Origin: Larkinella sp965227735
Lineage (GTDB): Bacteria > Bacteroidota > Bacteroidia > Cytophagales > Spirosomataceae
Reading direction: 5' to 3'
Assembly (NCBI RefSeq): GCF_965227735.1
Contig: NZ_OZ245776.1
Coordinates: 3,906,001-3,970,000 of the forward strand
DNA: 64,000 nucleotides
A model generated the notes under the pieces. The model ran no database searches. It worked only from the letters and a program-made list of their open reading frames with translations, and had not been told where the DNA came from. This document shows, piece after piece, positions 1 to 7,529 of this stretch (position 1 is the first letter of the stretch; each line of letters starts with the position of its first letter). A program made the translations under genes and the position numbers.

Positions 1-2
1 GG

Positions 3-1415
3 CAGGTCGGATTTCCCGGTGTTCCGATCGACGCGGCCCGACGTCCGCAGGCTGGTGCGGGTGATAAAGAACTGAATTGTGAAGGCATGTATTTGATGCC
101 CGGTTTTGTCGATATGCACGGCCACATTGGCGGCAAGGCGCAGGGAACGCCCTCCGAATACGTTTTCAAACTGTGGCTGGGACACGGCATCACCACCATT
201 CGCGACCCATCGGCGGGCAACGGCCTCGACTGGGTGCTCGACCACCGCGGAAAAAGCGAACGCAACGAAATTACGGCCCCGCGCATCAAAGCCTATACCG
301 CATTTGGCATGGGGGCCAAAGAAGTCATTTCGACGCCGGAGCAGGCCCGCGCCTGGGTGCGCGAGAACGCTAAAAAAGGCGCCGACGGCATCAAGTTTTT
401 TGGTGCCGAACCGGAAGTATTCAAGGCGGCTCTGGAAGAAAACAAAAAACTGGGCCTGCGTTCGGCCTGCCACCACGCCCAACTGGAAGTGGCCCGGATG
501 AACGCGCTGGCGACGGCCAAAGCCGGTCTGACGTCGATGGAACACTGGTATGGGTTGCCCGAAGCGCTTTTTGAAGACAAGACCATCCAGACCTATCCCG
601 CTGATTACAACTACAACAACGAACAAAACCGCTTTGAGGAAGCCGGCAAACTCTGGCAGCAAGCCGCCAAACCGGGAACGGAAAAGTGGAATAAGGTGAT
701 GGACGAACTGATTGCGCTCGATTTCACCATCGACCCGACGTTCAACATCTACGAAGCCAACCGCGAACTGATGCTGGCCCGCCGGGCCGAGTGGCATGAC
801 GAATATACACTCCCGGCCCTCTGGCGGTTTTATGGCCCCAGCCGGATTTCGCACGGTTCCTACTGGCACAACTGGGGAACGGAGCAGGAGGTAACCTGGA
901 AACGCAATTACCAGCTCTGGATGGCGTTTATTAACGAATATAAAAACCGGGGTGGCCGCGTCACGGCGGGGTCCGATTCCGGATTCATTTACCAGCTCTA
1001 CGGTTTTGCCTACATCCGCGAACTGGAACTGCTGCGCGAAGCCGGTTTTCACCCGCTCGAAGTCATCCGGGCGGCCACGCTGAAAGGCGCCGAAGCCCTC
1101 GGGATGGCCGATCAGATTGGTTCTGTGGAAGTCGGCAAACTGGCCGATTTTGTGATTACCGAAGAAAATCCACTCGCCAATCTGAAGGTTTTGTACGGCA
1201 CCGGTGCGATTCACCTGAACGACAAAAACGAAGTGACGCGGGTCGGCGGGGTGAAATACACTGTGAAAGACGGTATTGTCTACGACGCTAAAAAACTGCT
1301 GGACGATGTGAAAAAGATCGTCGCCGATGCCAAAGCGAAAGAAAACTTCGAAATCACGCAGCCCGGTGTGGCTCCGAAAGCTGGCAAACTGTCGGGTGGA
1401 AAACCGCAGGAGTAA
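3..1415 (+). CDS. Amidohydrolase family protein, 5' end cut by window
   Basis: The reading frame is open to the left edge, so the gene starts outside the window and only its C-terminal ~470 residues are seen. The segment around 93-130 encodes MPGFVDMHGHIGG, the HxH metal-binding start of the amidohydrolase TIM barrel. Later residues expected of the family follow: His in ACHHAQLE, His in SMEHWYG, and Asp in TAGSDSGF near 970, the usual general base. The C-terminal pattern (RAATLKGAEALG, VEVGKLADFVI) is typical of the imidazolonepropionase/prolidase-like branch. Substrate cannot be told; the family hydrolyses amide or cyclic amide bonds. The true start and any signal peptide are not visible. 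A perfect 42-base palindrome lies just downstream. Confidence 0.88.
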   Translation, partial: QVGFPGVPIDAARRPQAGAGDKELNCEGMYLMPGFVDMHGHIGGKAQGTPSEYVFKLWLGHGITTIRDPSAGNGLDWVLDHRGKSERNEITAPRIKAYTAFGMGAKEVISTPEQARAWVRENAKKGADGIKFFGAEPEVFKAALEENKKLGLRSACHHAQLEVARMNALATAKAGLTSMEHWYGLPEALFEDKTIQTYPADYNYNNEQNRFEEAGKLWQQAAKPGTEKWNKVMDELIALDFTIDPTFNIYEANRELMLARRAEWHDEYTLPALWRFYGPSRISHGSYWHNWGTEQEVTWKRNYQLWMAFINEYKNRGGRVTAGSDSGFIYQLYGFAYIRELELLREAGFHPLEVIRAATLKGAEALGMADQIGSVEVGKLADFVITEENPLANLKVLYGTGAIHLNDKNEVTRVGGVKYTVKDGIVYDAKKLLDDVKKIVADAKAKENFEITQPGVAPKAGKLSGGKPQE

Positions 1416-1452
1416 GTCGGCGATTTGGCTGAGGTTACACTATTCCCTACCT

Positions 1453-1494
1453 ATCAAATAAGGGCTTTCTGGATCCAGAAAGCCCTTATTTGAT
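1453..1494. terminator. Perfect 42-base palindrome between convergent genes
   Basis: The two halves (ATCAAATAAGGGCTTTCTGG and its complement) meet at a central GGATCC with no loop. The element lies between the amidohydrolase stop (1415) and the DinB-like gene on the other strand, whose stop codon (1486-1488) is inside it. In both directions the stem ends in a short T-rich run, so it can serve as a bidirectional terminator. Confidence 0.75.
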
Positions 1495-2133
1495 TACATC
1501 CGGTTTCGGGAAACGGGAATCGGCCAGTGTCCGCTTCAACTGGTTTGTGTGCCGAACGGTGTGTGCGATCATCATGAGGGCGTTCTGGTGTAGGTCCCGG
1601 ATATCCCGTTTTCCGCTGCCACTTTTCCGAAAAATATAGAAGGATCGCATATCGACCGTTGCATTTTCGGTGAAAAAGTCGACGGACTGATCGCGGGCAG
1701 TATTGAAGATGCGGACGCAGGTTTCCTTTGAGGCATAGCGGTGCAGTGGCAGGTTCGTACCCCGGGCTTCGCTTTTGTTTGGTGACGTGGCGTAATCCCG
1801 TATTCGCTGATCGGCACCCGCCGTAGAGTCGCGGTACGAAGCAGGCATGGTGGGTTGCGCAAGTGCCCACCAGAATTCCCGAACATACCCTTCTTCAATG
1901 AGTCCGAGGTGCTCGACGATATCGTTGGCCGACCAGCTTTTTTCATCTAACCGATAGAAAAACTGCTTTTCGGTGAGTGATTTAACGGTGTTGAGCAGTT
2001 CCTGACGACTTTGCTCAAGCATGGTCATGATTTCCTTTTTGTCGGTTTCCGACCAGCGTTCACCGGGTTTTTGGGCCAGCACATTTTCTGACCAAAGCAG
2101 GCATATCACGACAAGGGTAAAGACGGTTTTCAT
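1486..2133 (-). CDS. Secreted DinB-like (DinB/YfiT superfamily) protein
   Basis: 215 residues. Residues 1-20 form a signal peptide (MKTVFTLVV...VLAQ). The rest is an alpha-helical DinB-like four-helix bundle: DIVEHLGLIEEGYV in the first third and MMIAHTVRHTNQLKR near the C-terminus supply the three histidines that bind a divalent metal in this superfamily. Family members include thiol-dependent transferases and many proteins of unknown activity. An exported version suggests a periplasmic or lipoprotein-like role, but no reaction can be assigned. The start is the first ATG ahead of the signal peptide. It stands alone, convergent with the amidohydrolase and with the next minus-strand gene 108 bases upstream. 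Confidence 0.8.
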   Translation of the reverse strand: MKTVFTLVVICLLWSENVLAQKPGERWSETDKKEIMTMLEQSRQELLNTVKSLTEKQFFYRLDEKSWSANDIVEHLGLIEEGYVREFWWALAQPTMPASYRDSTAGADQRIRDYATSPNKSEARGTNLPLHRYASKETCVRIFNTARDQSVDFFTENATVDMRSFYIFRKSGSGKRDIRDLHQNALMMIAHTVRHTNQLKRTLADSRFPKPDVIK

Positions 2134-2241
2134 AAAAGAGGGCAGTTTTAGAACAAAAATGGAATTGATCCCCCAAAAATGTCCTTTCCCGTCCGTTTCG
2201 CATTGTATAAATGCGACATTCTGGTGTTTCCACCAAAGCCA

Positions 2242-3042
2242 TTATTGTGCGGGATTGGTGGTTGGTGTGGCATTCGGGCACCCAATAAGCAGTTCGATAG
2301 GTCGCGTTAATAGGGTATCGGCAGCAAAAGGATTCGGACCGATCAGGACCAGTTCAATATCCAGACGGTTATTGAGAGGTATGATCTGCGTAGCTCCGGT
2401 ACCAGCGGCCAGAACACCCTGAGCAACCGGGAAACCGCTCACATTAAGGATCTTAAAATCCAGAGCCAAGTCCGCTGAGGCAAATCTTATCCCTTCCAGG
2501 GTGGTATTTTTGCAAATGACTGCGCCCGTCTTCTTTTCATCCAGAACATCGGAAAGGCTGATGGTCACAGGGTTTGTTCGGTTTGAAGCGACCGATTGAC
2601 TTCTAAAAACGGGTCGAAAGGTGATGATTCCGCCAGTTGGGCCCAAAAGCGTAACGGTGCGTTCCTCTTTAACTTCCCCCGCAAGCCCTCCGCCGGTGAC
2701 CGCTACGGTGAATATGTATTCACCGGGTCCGTTAAAAATACGGTTATCACCAGCGAAGGATTGACTGAACGAGAGAGAGCGGTCAATAATCTGTTCGGAA
2801 TCATCGGGCCTTTTTACGGATAAGAGTACATTGAACGCCCGGCCACCAGTCGTGTCAATCTCGTATTGAATCGTAACGCTACAGAAAGCTGTGGGGCAGA
2901 TGAATTGCCGGTCTATTACAAATTTTTTGATCCGTTCACGGGGAAATACATGAACGCGAACTTCGGTGGGATTATTCAGCAGAACGTAGCCAGCAACAGC
3001 GACTACCAAGGTTGTAACGACTACCAGTAGAGCAATTTCCAT
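2242..3042 (-). CDS. Unknown membrane-anchored beta-rich protein
   Basis: 266 residues from the ATG at 3042, chosen because it opens directly into a hydrophobic segment (residues 2-22, MEIALLVVVTTLVV...). An in-frame ATG at 3135 would add 31 poorly conserved-looking residues. The remainder is rich in beta-strand patterns with alternating hydrophobic residues and reads like one or two immunoglobulin/PKD-like sandwiches (for example GEYIFTVAVTGGG). The C-terminus is rich in Thr, Asn and Pro. Two cysteines (ICPTAFC) could form a disulfide outside the membrane. I do not recognise a family. Probably an anchored extracytoplasmic protein. Confidence 0.6.
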   Translation of the reverse strand: MEIALLVVVTTLVVAVAGYVLLNNPTEVRVHVFPRERIKKFVIDRQFICPTAFCSVTIQYEIDTTGGRAFNVLLSVKRPDDSEQIIDRSLSFSQSFAGDNRIFNGPGEYIFTVAVTGGGLAGEVKEERTVTLLGPTGGIITFRPVFRSQSVASNRTNPVTISLSDVLDEKKTGAVICKNTTLEGIRFASADLALDFKILNVSGFPVAQGVLAAGTGATQIIPLNNRLDIELVLIGPNPFAADTLLTRPIELLIGCPNATPTTNPAQ

Positions 3043-3198
3043 GATTTTGATTGTGTAAGTGAAAAGAAGGATTGCACAGGTATAGTCGTAGAAAGAACAG
3101 GGTGTGGAAACACTTGAACCGCTTATTAATCTCAATGGGGCGATACCGGATTGGGGGTGGGTTGGATGTCACTCCGAATTAGGAGCTTTTGAATAGAG

Positions 3199-3981
3199 TT
3201 ACTTCGCTCGGGCAAACACTTCCCGCAGCGTACCCTTCCAGCCTTCCTGGATATAGGTGTCTCCCTGCTTCGTAACCCTGAAGTCGTTTTTCACACCCTT
3301 CTGAGTCACATCCCAGGAGAAAAATTCATTGGTTTCGGTCAGGACTTTCCCGTCATACTGGTACGTTCCGGCGCCTGCCCCGTTAAAGTGGCCGGTTTTC
3401 GGATTGTAATAGGCATACACGACCAGGGGGTAACTGAAGATTTTTACCACCTGAATGCCTTTGTAGGGTCCTTCGCCCAGGCGGGTTTTGCCCCAGGTTC
3501 CTTCCTGCATGAGCCATACGCCTTCCAGCCCGTTATTTTTTAGCGATTCTTTGGGCGTAATTCGCTCGTCGATTTCACTGACTTCGTAGTTTTTATATTT
3601 CTCAGAGTTCAGAAAACCGGTTTGCTGAAACGCCTTTGAATCAACCTGATAATCCATAGCCAATACACTGCCTACGGCGGTTGAATCCCAGGAGTAATAC
3701 GCGATTTTCTCCAGATATTTACCGTCTTTCAACGCATACGTACCTCCACCGACGCCATCGAAGGCTTTGCGTCCGTGCCGTTTGTCATCATACCAGCCCG
3801 AAAACCAGTACCCATCTTTAAAAACCTTGATCACCGTGACCGAGTCGCGGGTGCGCCAGTCGGTCATTTTTCCAAATTTATACGTTGTTTGGCGGTACGC
3901 GCCATTGAGTTTGCTAACCGGCTCGTCGGCTACAAAAGCACTCAGAACACCCAGAAAGAACAGAAATACCAGCTTTTTCAT
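3199..3981 (-). CDS. Secreted protein with two copies of one domain, unknown function
   Basis: 260 residues from the ATG at 3981 (MKKLVFLFFLGVLSAFVAD, a clear signal peptide). ATGs at 3987 and 4011 are also in frame but would put a polar extension ahead of it. The mature part is an internal duplication: a first unit with LNGAYRQ, VTVIKVFKDGYWFSGWYD, GGGTYALKDGKYLEKIAYYSWD, and a second with LEGVWLMQ, IQVVKIFSYPLVVYAYYN, GAGTYQYDGKVLTETNEFFSWD. Each unit is about 110 residues and looks like a lipocalin-like beta barrel of a type common as secreted hypothetical proteins in Bacteroidota. Function unknown. Confidence 0.65.
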   Translation of the reverse strand: MKKLVFLFFLGVLSAFVADEPVSKLNGAYRQTTYKFGKMTDWRTRDSVTVIKVFKDGYWFSGWYDDKRHGRKAFDGVGGGTYALKDGKYLEKIAYYSWDSTAVGSVLAMDYQVDSKAFQQTGFLNSEKYKNYEVSEIDERITPKESLKNNGLEGVWLMQEGTWGKTRLGEGPYKGIQVVKIFSYPLVVYAYYNPKTGHFNGAGAGTYQYDGKVLTETNEFFSWDVTQKGVKNDFRVTKQGDTYIQEGWKGTLREVFARAK

Positions 3982-4079
3982 CGTCATACAGAAGTTGATG
4001 GAACGAGTCAAAAGTAACAGTCTGCCCGGTGCCCGTATTGTACAAGTGCGACATTCGGCGGATTGTAAAGACAGAAAGA

Positions 4080-4835
4080 TTAACCGGCGTAATCCAGCCC
4101 CGGACGCCGGAAATGCCGGGCTTCCGGGAAGGCAGTTTCCATTTGCCGCCGGATGCGATCCAGCAGAATCAGCATGTCCAGCACATCATCGGTTTTTTCG
4201 GGATAGTTTTCCAGCAGCGTGTGCCAGGCTTTCAGCGAATAGTCGATGCTGACCAGCACCAGTTTCGCTTTTCCGTTGAAATACGCCCGCAGAACCGCAT
4301 CCGGCGTCATCCCGTTGTTGATCTGCAAAGCCGAAACCACTTTAACCGGAATCAGCGTCCGGTACCATTTGAGGGTTTCCCAGGCATCTTTCAGCGTACT
4401 CAGCAACGCCGTTGCTTCGGCCTCCGTCCGCAGCCCCAGATTCGTTTCAAACGCCTGCTGATGACCGGCCTTTTCGAGCAGATTCTTTTCCTGCTTCAGC
4501 CATTCGGCCGTCTGGCGCAGGTAGTCGTCGCACAAGGCCGTTAGCGGATTTCGAACCGCTCCTTCCGTTTGGAAGGTAACAGCCTTGGTTTCCTGTTCAA
4601 CGGCCCGGTGTTCGGGCAAAAGCCGTTGCTGACGGGCCTTGTCGACGTAGGATTTGGTCAGTTCCAGCGTTTCCATGAGCCGTTTCACCAGCGTTTCCGC
4701 GTCCATGGTTGGCTGCTTCAGTCCGTCGGGATATTGTAACGCAAAATTCTGACACCTTTTTGTAAACGGGCAACGTTCACACCACGAATCGCAATAGTTG
4801 TAAATGCCCGGTATTAGCGCCACTTCCTCTTTCAT
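4080..4835 (-). CDS. Unknown protein with N-terminal four-cysteine cluster
   Basis: 251 residues with no signal peptide. The N-terminus holds CDSWCERCPFTKRC (Cys15, Cys19, Cys22, Cys28), a CX3CX2CX5C arrangement that could bind zinc or an iron-sulfur cluster. The rest is alpha-helical and charged (residues ~45-240), with Trp- and Tyr-rich helices. No catalytic signature is visible. It is transcribed away from the serine hydrolase gene across a 300-base AT-rich spacer. I know of similar hypothetical proteins in Cytophagales, but no function. Confidence 0.6.
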   Translation of the reverse strand: MKEEVALIPGIYNYCDSWCERCPFTKRCQNFALQYPDGLKQPTMDAETLVKRLMETLELTKSYVDKARQQRLLPEHRAVEQETKAVTFQTEGAVRNPLTALCDDYLRQTAEWLKQEKNLLEKAGHQQAFETNLGLRTEAEATALLSTLKDAWETLKWYRTLIPVKVVSALQINNGMTPDAVLRAYFNGKAKLVLVSIDYSLKAWHTLLENYPEKTDDVLDMLILLDRIRRQMETAFPEARHFRRPGLDYAG

Positions 4836-5139
4836 ACTTAATAAATCGTTACGGTGGGTTTATAAACTTATAAAGATTAGTATAATAGGCTATTCAGATA
4901 GATTTGTTTGTGAATATAGCTTTTGGGCTGTAAAAAGCAAATAGTTTTCCTAAAATAAAGAGGATTATTCCGCTTATTTGCTTTTATATAGCTAATTCTT
5001 TTGCTTGGAAGTGTGTTCCGAGAGTTGTTAAAATAGTATTTTGGCTACTATTGACTTCCGATCAAAGAATTCATTCCAAACCCTACTCCAGCGTTTTCGC
5101 CCGGATGCGCTATTTTTGGTGATTCCACTTCCTCTTTCT
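4836..5139. other. AT-rich divergent intergenic region
   Basis: 304 bases separating two divergent genes and much richer in A+T than its flanks. It must hold promoters for both. The clearest element is TATTTTTG at 5111-5118, an exact match to the Bacteroidota -7 box TAnnTTTG, placed 21 bases before the plus-strand ATG at 5140; no clear -33 TTG lies at the right distance. No coding potential or stable hairpin is seen. Confidence 0.4.
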
Positions 5140-6567
5140 ATGAAATACAGTATCTTTTTTCTCTTTTTGGTTACCTGGTCGGCGGTGGCCCAAACGCCCG
5201 AAACCGCCCCCCTCGACTCGCTCACGGAGCGTTCCAAACGGTATTTGAATGCCCAGCAACCCGACTCGCTGTATGCCCTGATGGGGGAAGCGTTTCACAT
5301 CCAGATTTCGGCGGCCCAGTTTACCCAGATTTCGCAGGGACTGAAGGCGCAGTTGGGCCGGTGGCAATCCGCAGAGCGAAGAAGTGTGAAAGATGGCGTT
5401 GCGCGGTACAAGGCGGTTTTCGACAACGGGCTGATCGACTTCTACATCAGCCGGGATAAAGCCGGCAAAATTTATACCTTCCTTTTCAAGCCCTACGAAG
5501 CCGATGTAGCCGACAAAACCACGCCGGTTTTAACCAGCAATCCGCTGCGGACGGCTTTTGATAAACAGGTCGATGCGGTTGCGCGGGCCTACATCAAAAA
5601 ACAGAATACTGTCGGCCTGAGCCTTGGCATTCTGCGAAACGACAGCCTGGTTACCTACGGCTATGGCGAAACTGCCAAAGGCACCGGTCGAATTCCGGAT
5701 GCCAACACGCTTTTTGAAATTGGCTCGATCAGCAAAACCTTCACGGCAACGCTTTTGGCCGATGCCGTTCAACGCGGACTGGTAAAATTGAATGATCCTG
5801 TGAATAAATACCTGCCCGATTCGATTCCGGCTTTGCAAAAAGATGGCGTTCCGGTGACGCTCCAAACCTTGTCCAATCACACCTCCGGTTTGCCCCGGCT
5901 GCCGTCCAATTTGTTTTCGACGGCGACGGATGTGACCAATCCCTACAAACACTACGACCGAAAATTGCTGTATACATACCTCAAAACCGCTACCTTATCG
6001 CGTCAGCCGGGCAAAGAATACGAGTATTCCAACCTGGCCGTTGGGCTGCTGGGCACAATTCTGGAAACGGTGAACAAGAAGTCATACGAAGCGTTGATTC
6101 AGGAGCGCATCGCCAAACCGCTGGGCATGGCGCATACCGTGATTACCTTGAGTGAGGACGACAAAAAAGTATTCGCGCAGGGTTATGATGGAAAAGGCAA
6201 CCCGGTCTCCTCCTGGGAGTTTCAGGCACTGGTGGGCGCGGGCGGCATTCGTGCGTCGGTCAACGACTTGTTCCACTATGTAAAAGCAGAGTTAGGCAAA
6301 GGCCCCAAAAAGATCTCGGAAGCAATGCAACAAACCCAGGAAACGACCTTTGTAAACGGGACCACCACCCTCGGTTTGGGCTGGCACCGGCGAACAGAAA
6401 CGTCCCGACCGTGGTTCTGGCATCAGGGCGGAACGGGTGGTTTTGTGACGTACGTCGCCTTCAATCCGTCGCGCCAAACCGCCGTGATTCTGCTGACCAA
6501 CAGCCAGACACCCATCGAAGAACTAACCGCCGGATTTCTCACCCTTACAGAACAAAACACCAAATGA
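5140..6567 (+). CDS. Secreted serine hydrolase, class C beta-lactamase fold
   Basis: 475 residues from the ATG at 5140, which opens a signal peptide (MKYSIFFLFLVTWSAVAQ). Residues ~20-130 form a small DUF3887-like alpha/beta domain. Residues ~150-465 form the beta-lactamase/penicillin-binding (esterase EstB) fold: Ser196-x-x-Lys199 in GSISKTF, Tyr296-Ser-Asn in YEYSNLAVG, NHTSGLPRLP, and His428-Gln-Gly in WHQGGTGG, replacing the KTG triad. Such proteins are periplasmic peptidases or esterases; substrate unknown, and resistance cannot be inferred. The stop overlaps the next start (ATGA), so translation of the two is probably coupled. Confidence 0.87.
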   Translation: MKYSIFFLFLVTWSAVAQTPETAPLDSLTERSKRYLNAQQPDSLYALMGEAFHIQISAAQFTQISQGLKAQLGRWQSAERRSVKDGVARYKAVFDNGLIDFYISRDKAGKIYTFLFKPYEADVADKTTPVLTSNPLRTAFDKQVDAVARAYIKKQNTVGLSLGILRNDSLVTYGYGETAKGTGRIPDANTLFEIGSISKTFTATLLADAVQRGLVKLNDPVNKYLPDSIPALQKDGVPVTLQTLSNHTSGLPRLPSNLFSTATDVTNPYKHYDRKLLYTYLKTATLSRQPGKEYEYSNLAVGLLGTILETVNKKSYEALIQERIAKPLGMAHTVITLSEDDKKVFAQGYDGKGNPVSSWEFQALVGAGGIRASVNDLFHYVKAELGKGPKKISEAMQQTQETTFVNGTTTLGLGWHRRTETSRPWFWHQGGTGGFVTYVAFNPSRQTAVILLTNSQTPIEELTAGFLTLTEQNTK

Positions 6568-7394
6568 GCGTCGAAACCATCAGTATTCTAGGCTGTGGCT
6601 GGCTGGGTTTTCCACTGGCCGAGTCGTTTCTGGATGAAGGCTACATCGTGAAAGGCGGTACAACGTCCAAAGACAAATTGCCGGGCTTCTGGAAAAGAGG
6701 GATCAAACCGTACGAACTGCACTTCAATCCGGAACCGGCAGGCGACGATCTGGCTGATTTTCTGGAAGCCGATGTGCTGATTATCAACATTCCGCCCAAA
6801 GCCGGCAAACTGGGCGATGGATTTCATCCGCAACAGATCCAGGCGGTGGTCAGTGCTTTGCGTCAGTCGGGGACGAAAATACCGTATACGATCTATGTAA
6901 GTTCGACCTCCGTTTACCCGGATCTGAACCGTGAAGTGGTTGAGGACGATGTTGTAAGGTCCGATCAGGCCGCAGCTCCGGCTTTTGTCGAAGCCGAGCA
7001 GCTTATTCTGGAGTTGGAAAATGCGACGGTTTTGCGATTCGGCGGCTTGTTGGGCTATAACCGCATTCCGGGGCGGTATGTAGCCGGGAAAAAGAACCTG
7101 ACAACAGGTTTGGTTCCCGTCAATTACATTCACCGTGACGATGGAATTGGTGTTATTCGCGCTTTGGTAACCAATCCGCAACCTGGTCAAACCTTCAGCG
7201 TCGTATCGCCCGAACACCCGACGCGCGAAGCGGTGTATCGGAAAAACTGCGACGATTTTGGCTACGAAACCCCGACCTTTGCGGAACCCGCGGAACCGGA
7301 ACCGTTTAAAATCATCAGTTCGGAGAAGTTAGTAAAAACCATTGGATACACCTATGTGTACGAAAACCCATTGGCGTTTTATTACGCGCCCTAA
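6564..7394 (+). CDS. NAD(P)-dependent epimerase/reductase-like protein (SDR, YeeZ-like)
   Basis: 276 residues from the ATG at 6564, overlapping the stop of the hydrolase by four bases. The N-terminus ISILGCGWLGFPLAESF is a GxGxxG Rossmann motif of the extended short-chain dehydrogenase type seen in YeeZ-like proteins. VSSTSVYPDLN carries the active-site Ser/Tyr region, though a full YxxxK is not obvious, so catalysis is uncertain. Cytosolic. It is co-transcribed with the secreted hydrolase, but their functional link is unclear. Convergent with the TonB-dependent receptor gene 135 bases downstream. Confidence 0.8.
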   Translation: MSVETISILGCGWLGFPLAESFLDEGYIVKGGTTSKDKLPGFWKRGIKPYELHFNPEPAGDDLADFLEADVLIINIPPKAGKLGDGFHPQQIQAVVSALRQSGTKIPYTIYVSSTSVYPDLNREVVEDDVVRSDQAAAPAFVEAEQLILELENATVLRFGGLLGYNRIPGRYVAGKKNLTTGLVPVNYIHRDDGIGVIRALVTNPQPGQTFSVVSPEHPTREAVYRKNCDDFGYETPTFAEPAEPEPFKIISSEKLVKTIGYTYVYENPLAFYYAP

Positions 7395-7529
7395 AGGCAT
7401 GAGACGTACGATTTGCGGCCCTAAATTCCCTAAAGGACGGTCGGTCGCTGCCGGACTTTTTGCATCTTGGTTAAGCTGGTCCAAGTCCCTTATTTTGTTT
7501 CAATCAATTAGGGGAACGGGGCAGAATCT
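7395..7529. repeat. Intergenic element between convergent genes, degenerate repeat-like
   Basis: The spacer contains CCCTAAATTCCCTAAAGGAC and, further on, GGTCCAAGTCCCTTA and TTAGGGGAACGGGGC. These imperfect CCCTAAA/GGGACTT blocks on both strands resemble a repeat I associate with Cytophagales intergenic regions (recalled, not checked). No gene is seen. Confidence 0.3.

Noticed and set aside
5140..6567. Antibiotic-resistance beta-lactamase
   Set aside because: Has the SxxK/YxN fold motifs but HxG instead of KTG and an extra N-domain; closer to esterase/peptidase members of the family.
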